Shown here in pieces: positions 53,656 to 62,737 of a stretch of DNA of 64,000 nt (the first letter of the stretch is position 1; each line of letters opens with the position of its first letter). This DNA comes from Fimenecus sp045631225. GTDB taxonomy: Bacteria; Bacillota; Clostridia; Oscillospirales; Acutalibacteraceae. A program made the translations under genes and the position numbers. A model generated the notes under the pieces. That model was not told where the DNA came from. It did no database searches and was given only the letters and a program-made list of their open reading frames with translations. The DNA lies in contig JAZQUG010000033.1 in the NCBI GenBank assembly GCA_045631225.1, positions 1 to 64,000 on the forward strand, read 5' to 3'.

Positions 53656-53703
53656 AAGCGTTGCAAAAATGGGACCACCCCTCCCCTCTTGCAACGCTTT
53701 TTT
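53656..53703 (+). terminator. Hairpin terminator, copy 3 of the dispersed hairpin (opposite orientation)
   Basis: A perfect 11-bp stem (AAGCGTTGCAA 53656-53666 with 53689-53699), inner GGGA/TCCC-type pairing and six T. Read on the - strand it begins GCGTTGCAAGAGGG like the copies at 5076 and 8621, but the rest of the loop differs. It ends the phosphoesterase transcript. The gap 53704-53906 otherwise contains only the promoter at 53829. Confidence 0.85.
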
Positions 53704-53828
53704 ATGTGTTGTAATAATATGGGTTCAACAAGGATAACTTTAAACTTATTTAAAGATAAGAATTTTAAAATATTGTGCACTTTTGCAAAGAAATGTTGAT
53801 TTATAGACTGGGTGTTTTAAATTTCTGT

Positions 53829-53857
53829 TTGACTTATAAGTCGTGATTTGGTATAAT
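53829..53857 (+). promoter_or_regulatory. Strong promoter of peptide locus 2
   Basis: TTGACT and TATAAT are exactly 17 bases apart, with a TG one base before the -10. The start of the giant GH2 gene is 50 bp downstream, behind GGAGGGAG. Confidence 0.8.
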
Positions 53858-53906
53858 TAATTTGAAAATTTATGCGTTGATATGTATATATTTTGGAGGG
53901 AGTTAA

Positions 53907-56900
53907 ATGAAGATTACAAGGAAGATTTTAGCTGTTTTGATTTGTGTCATAATGCTTGCAACAAGTATGTTTAATGAGGGTTGGCTCGCATTATTTAATT
54001 CAATCAGGGCTTCTGCTATGGCAGGTCACGAACAGAACTATGATGACACACGTCTTGAACTTGATTTCAATAAGGATTGGCTGTTTTCATTTAGCGAGGA
54101 TGAAGCATCATATATGAAGGGCTTTGATGATTCAGACTGGGAAAAGGTGGACTTGCCTCACGACTTCAGCATGAGTCAGGAATTCACAACCGAAGGGACA
54201 GAAGCAGAAAGCGGACATCTCTCCGGTGGTACAGGTTGGTACAGAAAATGGTTTAACCTTTACGAATATTATACAGGTGAACACGTATTTCTTAATTTTG
54301 ATGGTGCATATCAGCATACTTATGTGTATGTGAATGGTAAATATGTTGGTGAAAACCATTATGGATATAATAGCTTTTCTTTTGAGATTTCAGATTATAT
54401 TACATGGTCAAATTCTTCAAAAAACCTGATTGCTGTAAAGGTAGTCAATGATATTCCTAATAGCCGTTGGTATTCAGGCTCAGGTATTTACAGGGATGTT
54501 TCACTTTCTGTTGCAGGTCCTGTACATGTTTCTCTTTACGGTCCGCGTTTGACAACTCCTAATATTAAAAATGGTGACGGTACGGTTGAGGCAACAATTA
54601 AATTCCACAACGATACCGCTATTTCAAAAAAAGTTTCTATTGAAGCGACTATTCTTGATGACAAGCATAATCCTGTAAGCAGTACTGTTAAATCAAATCT
54701 GATTACTGTGCCTGCTGATACGGAGAAAGAAGTGGTTCTGTCTCCAAGTGTCGAGTCACCTGAATTATGGTCGTTGGATAATCCTAAACTATATAAATTA
54801 AAGACAGTTGTAAGAGGTGAAAATGGCGAACTTATTGATGAATACCATACAACTTTCGGTTATCGTTATATAGAATGGGACAGAGATGGCGGATTTAAGC
54901 TTAATGGTGAATATATTAAGCTTAAAGGTGTTTGTCTTCACCATGACCAGGGTGCACTCGGAGCTGCAGCGGAATATGAAGCAATATATCGTCAGCTTGT
55001 GACACTTAAGGAAATGGGTTGTAATGCAATCCGTACATCACACAATCCAACATCAAAAACAGTTATCAATATTTGTAATGAACTTGGTATTCTTGTTGTT
55101 GAAGAATTCTTTGACGGCTGGGATGCTTCGAAAAATTACAACGAAAACGATTTCAGTAAATACTTCCTTGAAACTATAGATGATTCAAACACTGCTATCG
55201 GTGCAAAGGGTCAGAAATGGTTCCAGTATGTTGTTGAACATACAATTCTTCGTGACGAGCACGACCCTTGCGTTATTGCATGGGACGTTGGTAACGAGCT
55301 TGCTAATATTACTGATACTTCAGAAACAACAAATTATTCAGATATCGTTACATCTATTGTTAATATCGTAGATACATTTGACCCATCAAGAACTGTTCTT
55401 CAGGGTAACAACAATCCCGGTAATAATGTACTCACTATGATTGATGGAAAAATGGATGTTATCGGTGGTAACTACAGCCCTGAATATTGGAGCTATATTA
55501 TGACTGACCCGAGTGATTCAAGGTCAGAAAAGCCTTTTGTTGCAATAGAGGCTGCATCTGCAATCAATAGCCGTGGTGTATATTACACAATGGGTCAGGA
55601 TGATACGAACATTCAGTGTACTTCTTATGATACTCTTGCAGTAAGCTGGGGTAATGAAGCTGCTGAAGCGTGGGCTTATGTAGTTGAAAATGACTGGTTC
55701 TCAGGTGAATTCATCTGGACAGGCTTTGACTATATCGGTGAACCTACTCCTTGGAATGATGGTTACAACAAAAATGAAAATGCAGTTCCGAACTCATCAT
55801 ATTTTGGTGTTGTTGATACTGCAGGCTTTGAAAAGGATTCTTATTATCTTTACAGAAGCTGGTGGAATGAAGAAAGTACAACACTTCATCTTGTTCCCGG
55901 TTCGTGGAACAGGGATAAGCTTGCTCTTTCAAACGGATATGCAAACGTTGCAGTATATAGTAATGCGAAAAAGGTAGAGCTTATTCTTAATGGTCAGGTT
56001 ATTGCAACTGCAGTTTCAGATGTTGTTACAACACCTGCAGGTTATACATACAGAACATGGACAGAAAGTATAACAGATGCTTCTAAGTGTTCAGTGGGAA
56101 GCTTCTATACAGGCAAGGGTGATAATTTATATCCGCAGTTCAGTGTGAAATATGAAGAAGGTACACTTGCTGTTAAGGCTTATGATGAAAATAATAATGA
56201 AATCACAGATACTGTGGGTTCAACAAAATCTGTAACAGGTACTGCAACACAGGTTGTTACAAGTGTATGGCAGAACAGAGATACTTTCGTTGCAGACGGA
56301 ACAGACTATATTTATGTCGAATTTGAAGCAAGAGATGCCAACGGCAACTTTATGAACGATTACAACGGTACTCTTAATGTAAAGGTTGACGATTCATCTG
56401 CAAGATATGCAAAAATTGTGGGCGTTGATAACGGTAATCCTGCAACAACAGAAAAATTCCAGCAATCATCTGTACTTATATCTGATTCCGAAGCAAAAAT
56501 TCAGATGTTTAACGGTAAGGCGCTTGTAATTCTCCGAACAACAGACGAAGAAGGCACAATCAACATTACTGCTGTAGCATCAGACGGTACATCAAGCTTT
56601 TCAACACAGGGTGTTACCGTTACAAGTGTTGCTGAATCAGGCATCAGACTTACTGACGAATTACACGAGGTTATCAGACAGAATACTAATAAATACAACG
56701 TTACTCTTTACGATGAATACGAAGTTGTAAAATATCATATTAACAAGCTTGAAAAGCCTGCGGGCGGTTCAGGTGGCAACAGTGGGTCAGATGAAACTGT
56801 TTCAGATAAATATGAAATTTATCTTGCTGATTCAACTGTTTCAGAAGGTTGTGTTGCCAATGGTGTTTATGTAATTAACAGTAAAAACTATCTGTTGTCA

Positions 56901-59900
56901 GACCAACAATATCTTGATTGGAATATGTTGAGTGCTGACCAATCAATAACTGATGCAGAATGGGCAAACGAAGGTTTGGGATATAATTATACAAGATTCA
57001 ATACAAGTGACAATTATGAATTTGAATTTATTCATAAAGGCTCGAATAAGTATTATATAAAGAATGTGTCAACAGGAAAATATCTGAATATTGAGCCATG
57101 GGTATTTAAATATAGTGACACTCCTCAGGAATTATCTGTCAAAGCAAATGCTAATGGTGCGATACAGATTTATTCCGATTCGCATTATGCTTCTCGTTCA
57201 TATGAATATTTTGAAGTTTCTCAAAATTCAGGTGATGTCTCTTTAATGTGGCTCTATTCAGCACCTGCTGTTTCTTCTGCTCCATCAGCACCTGATTCAT
57301 CTGCTCCATATTCAATTTATACTGTTAATTCAAATGAAATAGCAAATGGTGAATATGTAATTAACAGTCAGTCTAATGCAAATATTAACAGAGATTTTGT
57401 ATTGTCAGGTAGCGTTTTCGATGGTTGGGCAGTAGCCGGTAGTGATTCTATTTATGATGGAGTTGCTGCAACAAATTCTTCATATACTTACGAAAGCTTT
57501 AATACTGATAATAACAATGTTTTTGAGTTCATTCCTAAGGGTGGTAATGAATATTACATTAAGAATAAAGCGACAGGCGAATATCTTTATGTAGATAACT
57601 ATATGCTGTTGGTTGGTCCAACAGAGCAATCATTCACAATTACATCAAATGGTGATGGTTCTGTTACAATATCTTCAATGGCAATGGGATTCCCTTTATA
57701 TATTTGTCGTGAATGGGAGTATTTCTATTTAGTCGGTGAAACATCAGAATACACAAAAATGTGGTTGTATTCTAAGCAACAGGTTGCTTCCTCAGAAAAG
57801 CTTGACCTTTACAACGCTCTTCACGCAGGTATTTCAGAAGATTACTCAACCTTCACAAGAGAAAGCTTTGGAGAATTACTTCGTAAGCTTGAAGACGGTG
57901 TGGCTGTATTCTCAGATTATAATTCATCATCTGCCGATTATAAGGCTGCATCCGAAGCAATTTATGCGGCTATTGATGGGCTTGAAACAGATATCAAAAA
58001 AATTGACGGTACTCTTTTCAAGTATGGTTACAGTAATGCAAACGGTACTCCTGATTATTCTTCCGGTGGTATATTGATGAACAATATCTCCATCGAGAAG
58101 ATGAAACAAGCTATTCTTGCTGACAATAATCTCGTAAATCAGATTAAAGAGGTTATGGGCTACAATAGATATAATTGGGCAGATGGTTATGCAGATGCAG
58201 TGCTTGAGGGTGTTGCTGAAGCGTATGCAAGAATTTATACATTGCAGTTCACAGGTGTTCCATATAATGGCTCTAGTGACAGAAATGCGGTTTCAAATTA
58301 TCCAGCTCTTGAATATTGTACATGGCCTACACTTTCTCTTTGGAATGTCTGGACAAAGGATAATACACATGGTGCAACTGACCCTGTGTTAAACAATGAA
58401 CCTGTGCACGATGGTGCATCAGTTCAGGGTCTTGCAGGCTCAACACTTGAAAAAGGTGTTATAGCATCTCATGCAGCTTATAACGGACCACTTTCATATG
58501 CAAACGATGGACCGGATGATATGTATGATGTAACCAACTATACATATAGCTTTGATACAGGTACATCTTATGAGACAGTAACACTTGATTATCTCAGTGG
58601 AATCAGCGTTTATTTCCCTGACTTATTCTCACGTGAGGCACTTGATGCTAATGGTAATGTTACAACTGCTACAACAGGCGAGTTTGCAAAGTATTACTGG
58701 GATGCAGAGTTCCCTATCTTTATCAGTACTGATGAGTTTGGTGTAAATACTTATCATTTTGATAGTAAAGATACTACACATCTTGTTCAGTCTTCATTTG
58801 ACGACAGCAACCATAAGGTTGATATGGAACTTAATGAAGTTGGTAACTGGAACGCTTATGGTTCACATTCGGGTTCAGGCTTCTTCCCATTCAACTATAA
58901 GCAAGGAACAACAAGCTATACAGGTGAAAATGCAATTTATCACTATGGATTTACATTTGAACACGATTTCTATATTCCAAAGGGTGGTAAACACGCTAAC
59001 GGTGAAGATGTTGTATTCAATTTCTCAGGTGACGATGATGTTTACGTTTACATTGATGGTGTTCTTGTACTTGATAACGGTGGTCTTCATGGTGCCCGTG
59101 AGGTAACAATCAACTTTACAGAGTGTACAATCAACTATCAGTATGTAATGGACGTTGCTGACGGACAGCTTAAGGGTGATGAGTATGAATATACATACTC
59201 ATACAGTGAATTGGTCGAAGAAACCACTGAAGCAGCAAATTACAATGCAGATGCTGTTGCAGCTCTTAATAAGCTTCACGAGGTAATAACAGATGGTCAG
59301 GTTCATACACTTAATTTCTTCTATCTTGAAAGAGGTGCATCTGACTCTAACTGTCGTATGTCATTTAACCTGTCAGAAACTTCCGATGAAGTAAAAATTA
59401 TTGACCAGACTCTCACTCTCGATTATGGTCTTCCTGTGGAATACGATATAACTGATAATAATAATCTTTCACAAGAAGCTCTTGATAAGGATGTAAAGGT
59501 TGAATATCTCGGAATTTGTGCAGTTAATGAGGAAGTTAACTCTACTTATACCTTTGAATTACCTGAAATTATTGTTCCGTTTGAACCGGGTGTTACTTAT
59601 ACAATTGACGATATGAAATACGGAACATGTACAATTGATAAGGAAGGTAATACGTCATATACTCTGACATCTACGAATATGACAGAAGCCGAACATTTCT
59701 ATGTGTGTGCAAAAATCACAGGTGACCCTACATATGCAGAAGATGTTGTGTACTATCAGATTGAAAAAACAACCTTTGTTCCTGCAACCACAATTTATTA
59801 TGAGGATGAATTTGAAACAATAACATATACCAACGGTAAAGTCCCAACAAACTATAATAATTCAGTAAATGAATACGGTATGTGGAAAACTGACGGTATG

Positions 59901-61748
59901 CAGGAAACAACATTGAAGCAGAGTGCTGACCTTACTGATAGTGAGGCAAATCCATACGGATATGAAACAAACTATATGTCCTTTGCTGAGTATAGTGGTG
60001 GCTCTGCTCATTATGTTGATGTAAGTAACAAGAACAATCCTAATTCAAAATTCAGTGGTGGCACCGGTGCTAAGTGGCCAACAGTTGATTTCTCATTTAC
60101 AGGTACGGGCTTTGACCTTATAAGTGTTACAGATTCCACCACAGGTGCATTCAGTGTAACAGTTAATGATGAAAACGGTAAGAATGTAATATCTACTGTT
60201 GTTGATACGTTCTACGGATACAATTATGGCAGAATTTATATGAATGATGATGGTAAGCCTACACTTGATTCTTCATTGACACCAATGTACAAGGCAGAAG
60301 ATGGCACTTGCACTTCTGAGGAAAGATATTATGACGAAAATGGTGCAATCACCGATGTTGCTCATTATTATGATGCAAACGGTTTTGTTACAGAAACTGA
60401 AACGGATAACCCTGCTTATGCATATGCTTACGGATGGGTTATTGCTGAAGAAGATACAAAAGATACTCTTTATCAGATTCCTGTTATTAAAATAACTGAC
60501 CTTGAATATGGCAGCTATGATGTAACAATAACACCTACCTTTACAAGTGCTTTCGGTCATTCATCGACTGCAGATGATGGTACAAGCTATTACAGAGTAT
60601 ATTTGGATGCAATCAGAATCTATTCACCTGCAGGTGTGGATGATGATATAAAGGATGAAGAGGTTAAGGATGCATATGCAACTGATGACGAGCTTTATCC
60701 TAACTACCTTGAACTCAAGGATATGCTTATCGGTGCAGATTCATTGTCACAAGCTGATACACAGGGTGTTATCTTCATAGATGGTATTGCAGCTCTTGAT
60801 AATGATATTGAAACCTACAAAAATGCAGGTCCGAATAATGAATTGTATCTTTCAAAGGACCAGGCTGTTGCCTTTGAAATATGGGCAACTGCTGTTCCTA
60901 CAGATATTCAGATTGGAGCAAAGCTTGCGTGCGGAAAACCTGCATTTACCGTTTCATACGCTTCAAAAACAACCGAAATGAAACTTGCGACTGCAACTGA
61001 TATCTACTATTCCTTCAACTCTATTCTTCCGAACGACGCTAAACTCACCTGGAAACAGGTTACAGGTGCTGACGGTAACAATTATTACACTACGGGAACT
61101 GTTGTTATTCAAAATACAGGTGAAGAAGGAAGCGTTCTTTCTATTACCAATATGAAGTGGACATTCTCACAGTTTGGTGGCAAAGGTTACTTCCGTATTC
61201 CAACATCAGTTGAAAATGAAGTTGTTAAGGTTGCAGCAACAAATAATACATCATCAGATGCATATTCACTTATTAGAATGCGAACTGCAGAACTTGGTGT
61301 TGAACAGATGAATAAGCCTAATGTTGTTACAGATGCTGATGGAAATAGTGTTGTTACATTAAGACTTCAGACATCTGCCGATGTTGATTCTCTTGTTGTT
61401 ACTGACGAAGAAGGAAATATTATTCCACCACATCAGATTGAGACTGTTGCAAATCAACTGGACGAAAATGTTGTTGAGTGGACAGTGACAATCACTACAA
61501 GTGAAACCGGTACATACACTTATGTTGTGACAGGTGCTTATAAAAACGGATATACAGATAGTTCAAAGGCTGTAAAGGTAGTTATAACTATTGAAAATCC
61601 ACCGACTGAGGTTCAACCGGACAATGATGATAGCGAAACAGATGATGATACATCAGGTGGAGCCTTCTTTGATTTCATAACAGGAATATATAACAAATTG
61701 ATGGAATTCTTCAGACAGCTTTTTGCTCTGTTTGGAATTTCAATATAA
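53907..61748 (+). CDS. Giant secreted GH2 glycosidase with fibro-slime and surface modules
   Basis: Exported protein of 2,613 residues with a signal peptide at 1-37. A GH2 unit follows: sugar-binding domain (LDFNKDWLFSFSEDEASYM), Ig-like domain, and TIM barrel with acid/base Glu464 (WDVGNELANI) and nucleophile Glu548 (FVAIEAASA), giving beta-galactosidase-type catalysis. Two tandem 150-residue beta-trefoil-like repeats lie at about 968-1119 and 1134-1291. A fibro-slime domain spans about 1560-1825 (FEHDFYIPKGGKHANG, FSGDDDVYVYIDGVL). About 1961-2396 is the module shared with the VWA giant. The end is an acidic linker plus hydrophobic helix (IYNKLMEFFRQLFALFG). It leads an operon with the peptide, membrane, HprK-like and radical SAM genes. 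The substrate is unknown. Confidence 0.88.
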   Translation: MKITRKILAVLICVIMLATSMFNEGWLALFNSIRASAMAGHEQNYDDTRLELDFNKDWLFSFSEDEASYMKGFDDSDWEKVDLPHDFSMSQEFTTEGTEAESGHLSGGTGWYRKWFNLYEYYTGEHVFLNFDGAYQHTYVYVNGKYVGENHYGYNSFSFEISDYITWSNSSKNLIAVKVVNDIPNSRWYSGSGIYRDVSLSVAGPVHVSLYGPRLTTPNIKNGDGTVEATIKFHNDTAISKKVSIEATILDDKHNPVSSTVKSNLITVPADTEKEVVLSPSVESPELWSLDNPKLYKLKTVVRGENGELIDEYHTTFGYRYIEWDRDGGFKLNGEYIKLKGVCLHHDQGALGAAAEYEAIYRQLVTLKEMGCNAIRTSHNPTSKTVINICNELGILVVEEFFDGWDASKNYNENDFSKYFLETIDDSNTAIGAKGQKWFQYVVEHTILRDEHDPCVIAWDVGNELANITDTSETTNYSDIVTSIVNIVDTFDPSRTVLQGNNNPGNNVLTMIDGKMDVIGGNYSPEYWSYIMTDPSDSRSEKPFVAIEAASAINSRGVYYTMGQDDTNIQCTSYDTLAVSWGNEAAEAWAYVVENDWFSGEFIWTGFDYIGEPTPWNDGYNKNENAVPNSSYFGVVDTAGFEKDSYYLYRSWWNEESTTLHLVPGSWNRDKLALSNGYANVAVYSNAKKVELILNGQVIATAVSDVVTTPAGYTYRTWTESITDASKCSVGSFYTGKGDNLYPQFSVKYEEGTLAVKAYDENNNEITDTVGSTKSVTGTATQVVTSVWQNRDTFVADGTDYIYVEFEARDANGNFMNDYNGTLNVKVDDSSARYAKIVGVDNGNPATTEKFQQSSVLISDSEAKIQMFNGKALVILRTTDEEGTINITAVASDGTSSFSTQGVTVTSVAESGIRLTDELHEVIRQNTNKYNVTLYDEYEVVKYHINKLEKPAGGSGGNSGSDETVSDKYEIYLADSTVSEGCVANGVYVINSKNYLLSDQQYLDWNMLSADQSITDAEWANEGLGYNYTRFNTSDNYEFEFIHKGSNKYYIKNVSTGKYLNIEPWVFKYSDTPQELSVKANANGAIQIYSDSHYASRSYEYFEVSQNSGDVSLMWLYSAPAVSSAPSAPDSSAPYSIYTVNSNEIANGEYVINSQSNANINRDFVLSGSVFDGWAVAGSDSIYDGVAATNSSYTYESFNTDNNNVFEFIPKGGNEYYIKNKATGEYLYVDNYMLLVGPTEQSFTITSNGDGSVTISSMAMGFPLYICREWEYFYLVGETSEYTKMWLYSKQQVASSEKLDLYNALHAGISEDYSTFTRESFGELLRKLEDGVAVFSDYNSSSADYKAASEAIYAAIDGLETDIKKIDGTLFKYGYSNANGTPDYSSGGILMNNISIEKMKQAILADNNLVNQIKEVMGYNRYNWADGYADAVLEGVAEAYARIYTLQFTGVPYNGSSDRNAVSNYPALEYCTWPTLSLWNVWTKDNTHGATDPVLNNEPVHDGASVQGLAGSTLEKGVIASHAAYNGPLSYANDGPDDMYDVTNYTYSFDTGTSYETVTLDYLSGISVYFPDLFSREALDANGNVTTATTGEFAKYYWDAEFPIFISTDEFGVNTYHFDSKDTTHLVQSSFDDSNHKVDMELNEVGNWNAYGSHSGSGFFPFNYKQGTTSYTGENAIYHYGFTFEHDFYIPKGGKHANGEDVVFNFSGDDDVYVYIDGVLVLDNGGLHGAREVTINFTECTINYQYVMDVADGQLKGDEYEYTYSYSELVEETTEAANYNADAVAALNKLHEVITDGQVHTLNFFYLERGASDSNCRMSFNLSETSDEVKIIDQTLTLDYGLPVEYDITDNNNLSQEALDKDVKVEYLGICAVNEEVNSTYTFELPEIIVPFEPGVTYTIDDMKYGTCTIDKEGNTSYTLTSTNMTEAEHFYVCAKITGDPTYAEDVVYYQIEKTTFVPATTIYYEDEFETITYTNGKVPTNYNNSVNEYGMWKTDGMQETTLKQSADLTDSEANPYGYETNYMSFAEYSGGSAHYVDVSNKNNPNSKFSGGTGAKWPTVDFSFTGTGFDLISVTDSTTGAFSVTVNDENGKNVISTVVDTFYGYNYGRIYMNDDGKPTLDSSLTPMYKAEDGTCTSEERYYDENGAITDVAHYYDANGFVTETETDNPAYAYAYGWVIAEEDTKDTLYQIPVIKITDLEYGSYDVTITPTFTSAFGHSSTADDGTSYYRVYLDAIRIYSPAGVDDDIKDEEVKDAYATDDELYPNYLELKDMLIGADSLSQADTQGVIFIDGIAALDNDIETYKNAGPNNELYLSKDQAVAFEIWATAVPTDIQIGAKLACGKPAFTVSYASKTTEMKLATATDIYYSFNSILPNDAKLTWKQVTGADGNNYYTTGTVVIQNTGEEGSVLSITNMKWTFSQFGGKGYFRIPTSVENEVVKVAATNNTSSDAYSLIRMRTAELGVEQMNKPNVVTDADGNSVVTLRLQTSADVDSLVVTDEEGNIIPPHQIETVANQLDENVVEWTVTITTSETGTYTYVVTGAYKNGYTDSSKAVKVVITIENPPTEVQPDNDDSETDDDTSGGAFFDFITGIYNKLMEFFRQLFALFGISI

Positions 61749-61771
61749 AGCAAACGGAGGTTAAATGAAAA

Positions 61772-62011
61772 TTGAAAAAGCCATATAATAAACCAACAAT
61801 TACATTTGAAAGCCTCGCTTTATCAACAAATATTGCTGCAGGGTGTGCGTTTATAAGCACAAACAGTGCAGAGTATATATGTCCCGTTATAGATGAAGAA
61901 TCAGGTTGGACCATTTTTTCAGATAAAGCAGTTTGTATGATGACTCCAAAACCCGGAGATACAATATGTTACGACATACCTCTTGCAAACAGCAACATTT
62001 TTGAATCATAA
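61772..62011 (+). CDS. Candidate precursor peptide 2 (79 residues, 4 Cys)
   Basis: Small protein of 79 residues starting MKKPYNKPTITF with TTG as initiator. Cys are at 25, 37, 55 and 66. No signal or membrane segment. It shares Y-x-K-P-T-x-x-F and the following Cys with the 76-residue peptide at 32712, and like it lies directly after a giant secreted protein gene (23 bp). HprK-like and radical SAM genes follow. The frame is closed upstream by a TGA at 61766, so TTG 61772 is the only full-length start, 11 bases after GGAGG. A nearby ATG opens a different, seven-codon frame. I infer a modified peptide precursor; no known family recognised. Confidence 0.65.
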   Translation: MKKPYNKPTITFESLALSTNIAAGCAFISTNSAEYICPVIDEESGWTIFSDKAVCMMTPKPGDTICYDIPLANSNIFES

Positions 62012-62022
62012 CTAAGACAGAG

Positions 62023-62057
62023 CGGAGTTTACAACAGATGATGTGAACTCCGTTTCT
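62023..62057 (+). terminator. Leaky terminator or stabilising hairpin after peptide 2
   Basis: CGGAGTTTAC (62023-62032) and GTGAACTCCG (62043-62052) form a ten-pair stem with one G-T pair and a ten-base loop, followed by TTTCTT. The T run is interrupted, so partial read-through into the downstream genes is likely. That would give more peptide than enzyme, as is common in peptide operons. Confidence 0.6.
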
Positions 62058-62074
62058 TGAAAACAGGTGTTTAT

Positions 62075-62737
62075 ATGAAAAAATCCTTTATTGCCATAGG
62101 ATTGATAATTCTGATTGTGATTTCTATATTTGCATTGACAGAATTTATGGATGATAAGTCAACAATTACCAATACTAACGAGATTGCAAAAGACATTAAT
62201 GCTAATCTCAATATCAATGTTGACGGATGGCTTAAAATTACAAAAATTTATGAATATAACGGAAGACTTGCAGTTGTAGCAGAAAATGTATCAGATACTG
62301 ATGTGGAATATGCGCTTCTTACCGTAAAATCCGGAACCGACTCGTTTACTTTTAATATTTCAGCTTTAATGCAGAAAACAAAAGCACTACTTGTATGTAA
62401 TGAAGCAGTTGGATTTGATTCCCATGATATATATACAGGCTGGAAGACTGAAAATGTTGTTAATTTTAAAGAGACACCTGTAATGAATAACGATAAATTT
62501 GATATATGTGTTACTGATGGTTCAATATCTGTAAAAAATATATCAGGAAACGATATAACATCTGATATATTAATTTATTATAAGCAGAAACAAGATAACC
62601 TTCTTAACGGTAGTGTGACACACAGAATTCGTATTTCGGGCCTTGGAACAGGTGCACAGACGTATGTGAAGGCTGACAGCCTTAATGAAAATAACTGTCA
62701 GATAATATTTACAGAGTATGATGATAAGAAAGTATAA
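62075..62737 (+). CDS. Membrane-anchored protein of unknown function in peptide locus 2
   Basis: Protein of 220 residues: a membrane anchor at about 5-23 (FIAIGLIILIVISIFAL), then an extracytoplasmic beta-rich region of about 190 residues. Segments such as LAVVAENVSDTDVEYALLTV and ISVKNISGNDITSDILIYY read like two Ig-like or FxLYD-type domains. I do not recognise a family. It lies between the peptide hairpin and the HprK-like gene and overlaps the latter by 20 bases, so it belongs to the locus; it could act as a receptor, chaperone or anchor for the peptide (inference). ATG 62075 behind AGGTG is preferred over TTG 62057. Confidence 0.65.
   Translation: MKKSFIAIGLIILIVISIFALTEFMDDKSTITNTNEIAKDINANLNINVDGWLKITKIYEYNGRLAVVAENVSDTDVEYALLTVKSGTDSFTFNISALMQKTKALLVCNEAVGFDSHDIYTGWKTENVVNFKETPVMNNDKFDICVTDGSISVKNISGNDITSDILIYYKQKQDNLLNGSVTHRIRISGLGTGAQTYVKADSLNENNCQIIFTEYDDKKV

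Noticed and set aside
61765..61788. Seven-codon ORF starting at ATG 61765 as a real gene
   Set aside because: It has the best ribosome-binding site but no conserved content; kept only as a start-codon finding for the overlapping peptide gene.
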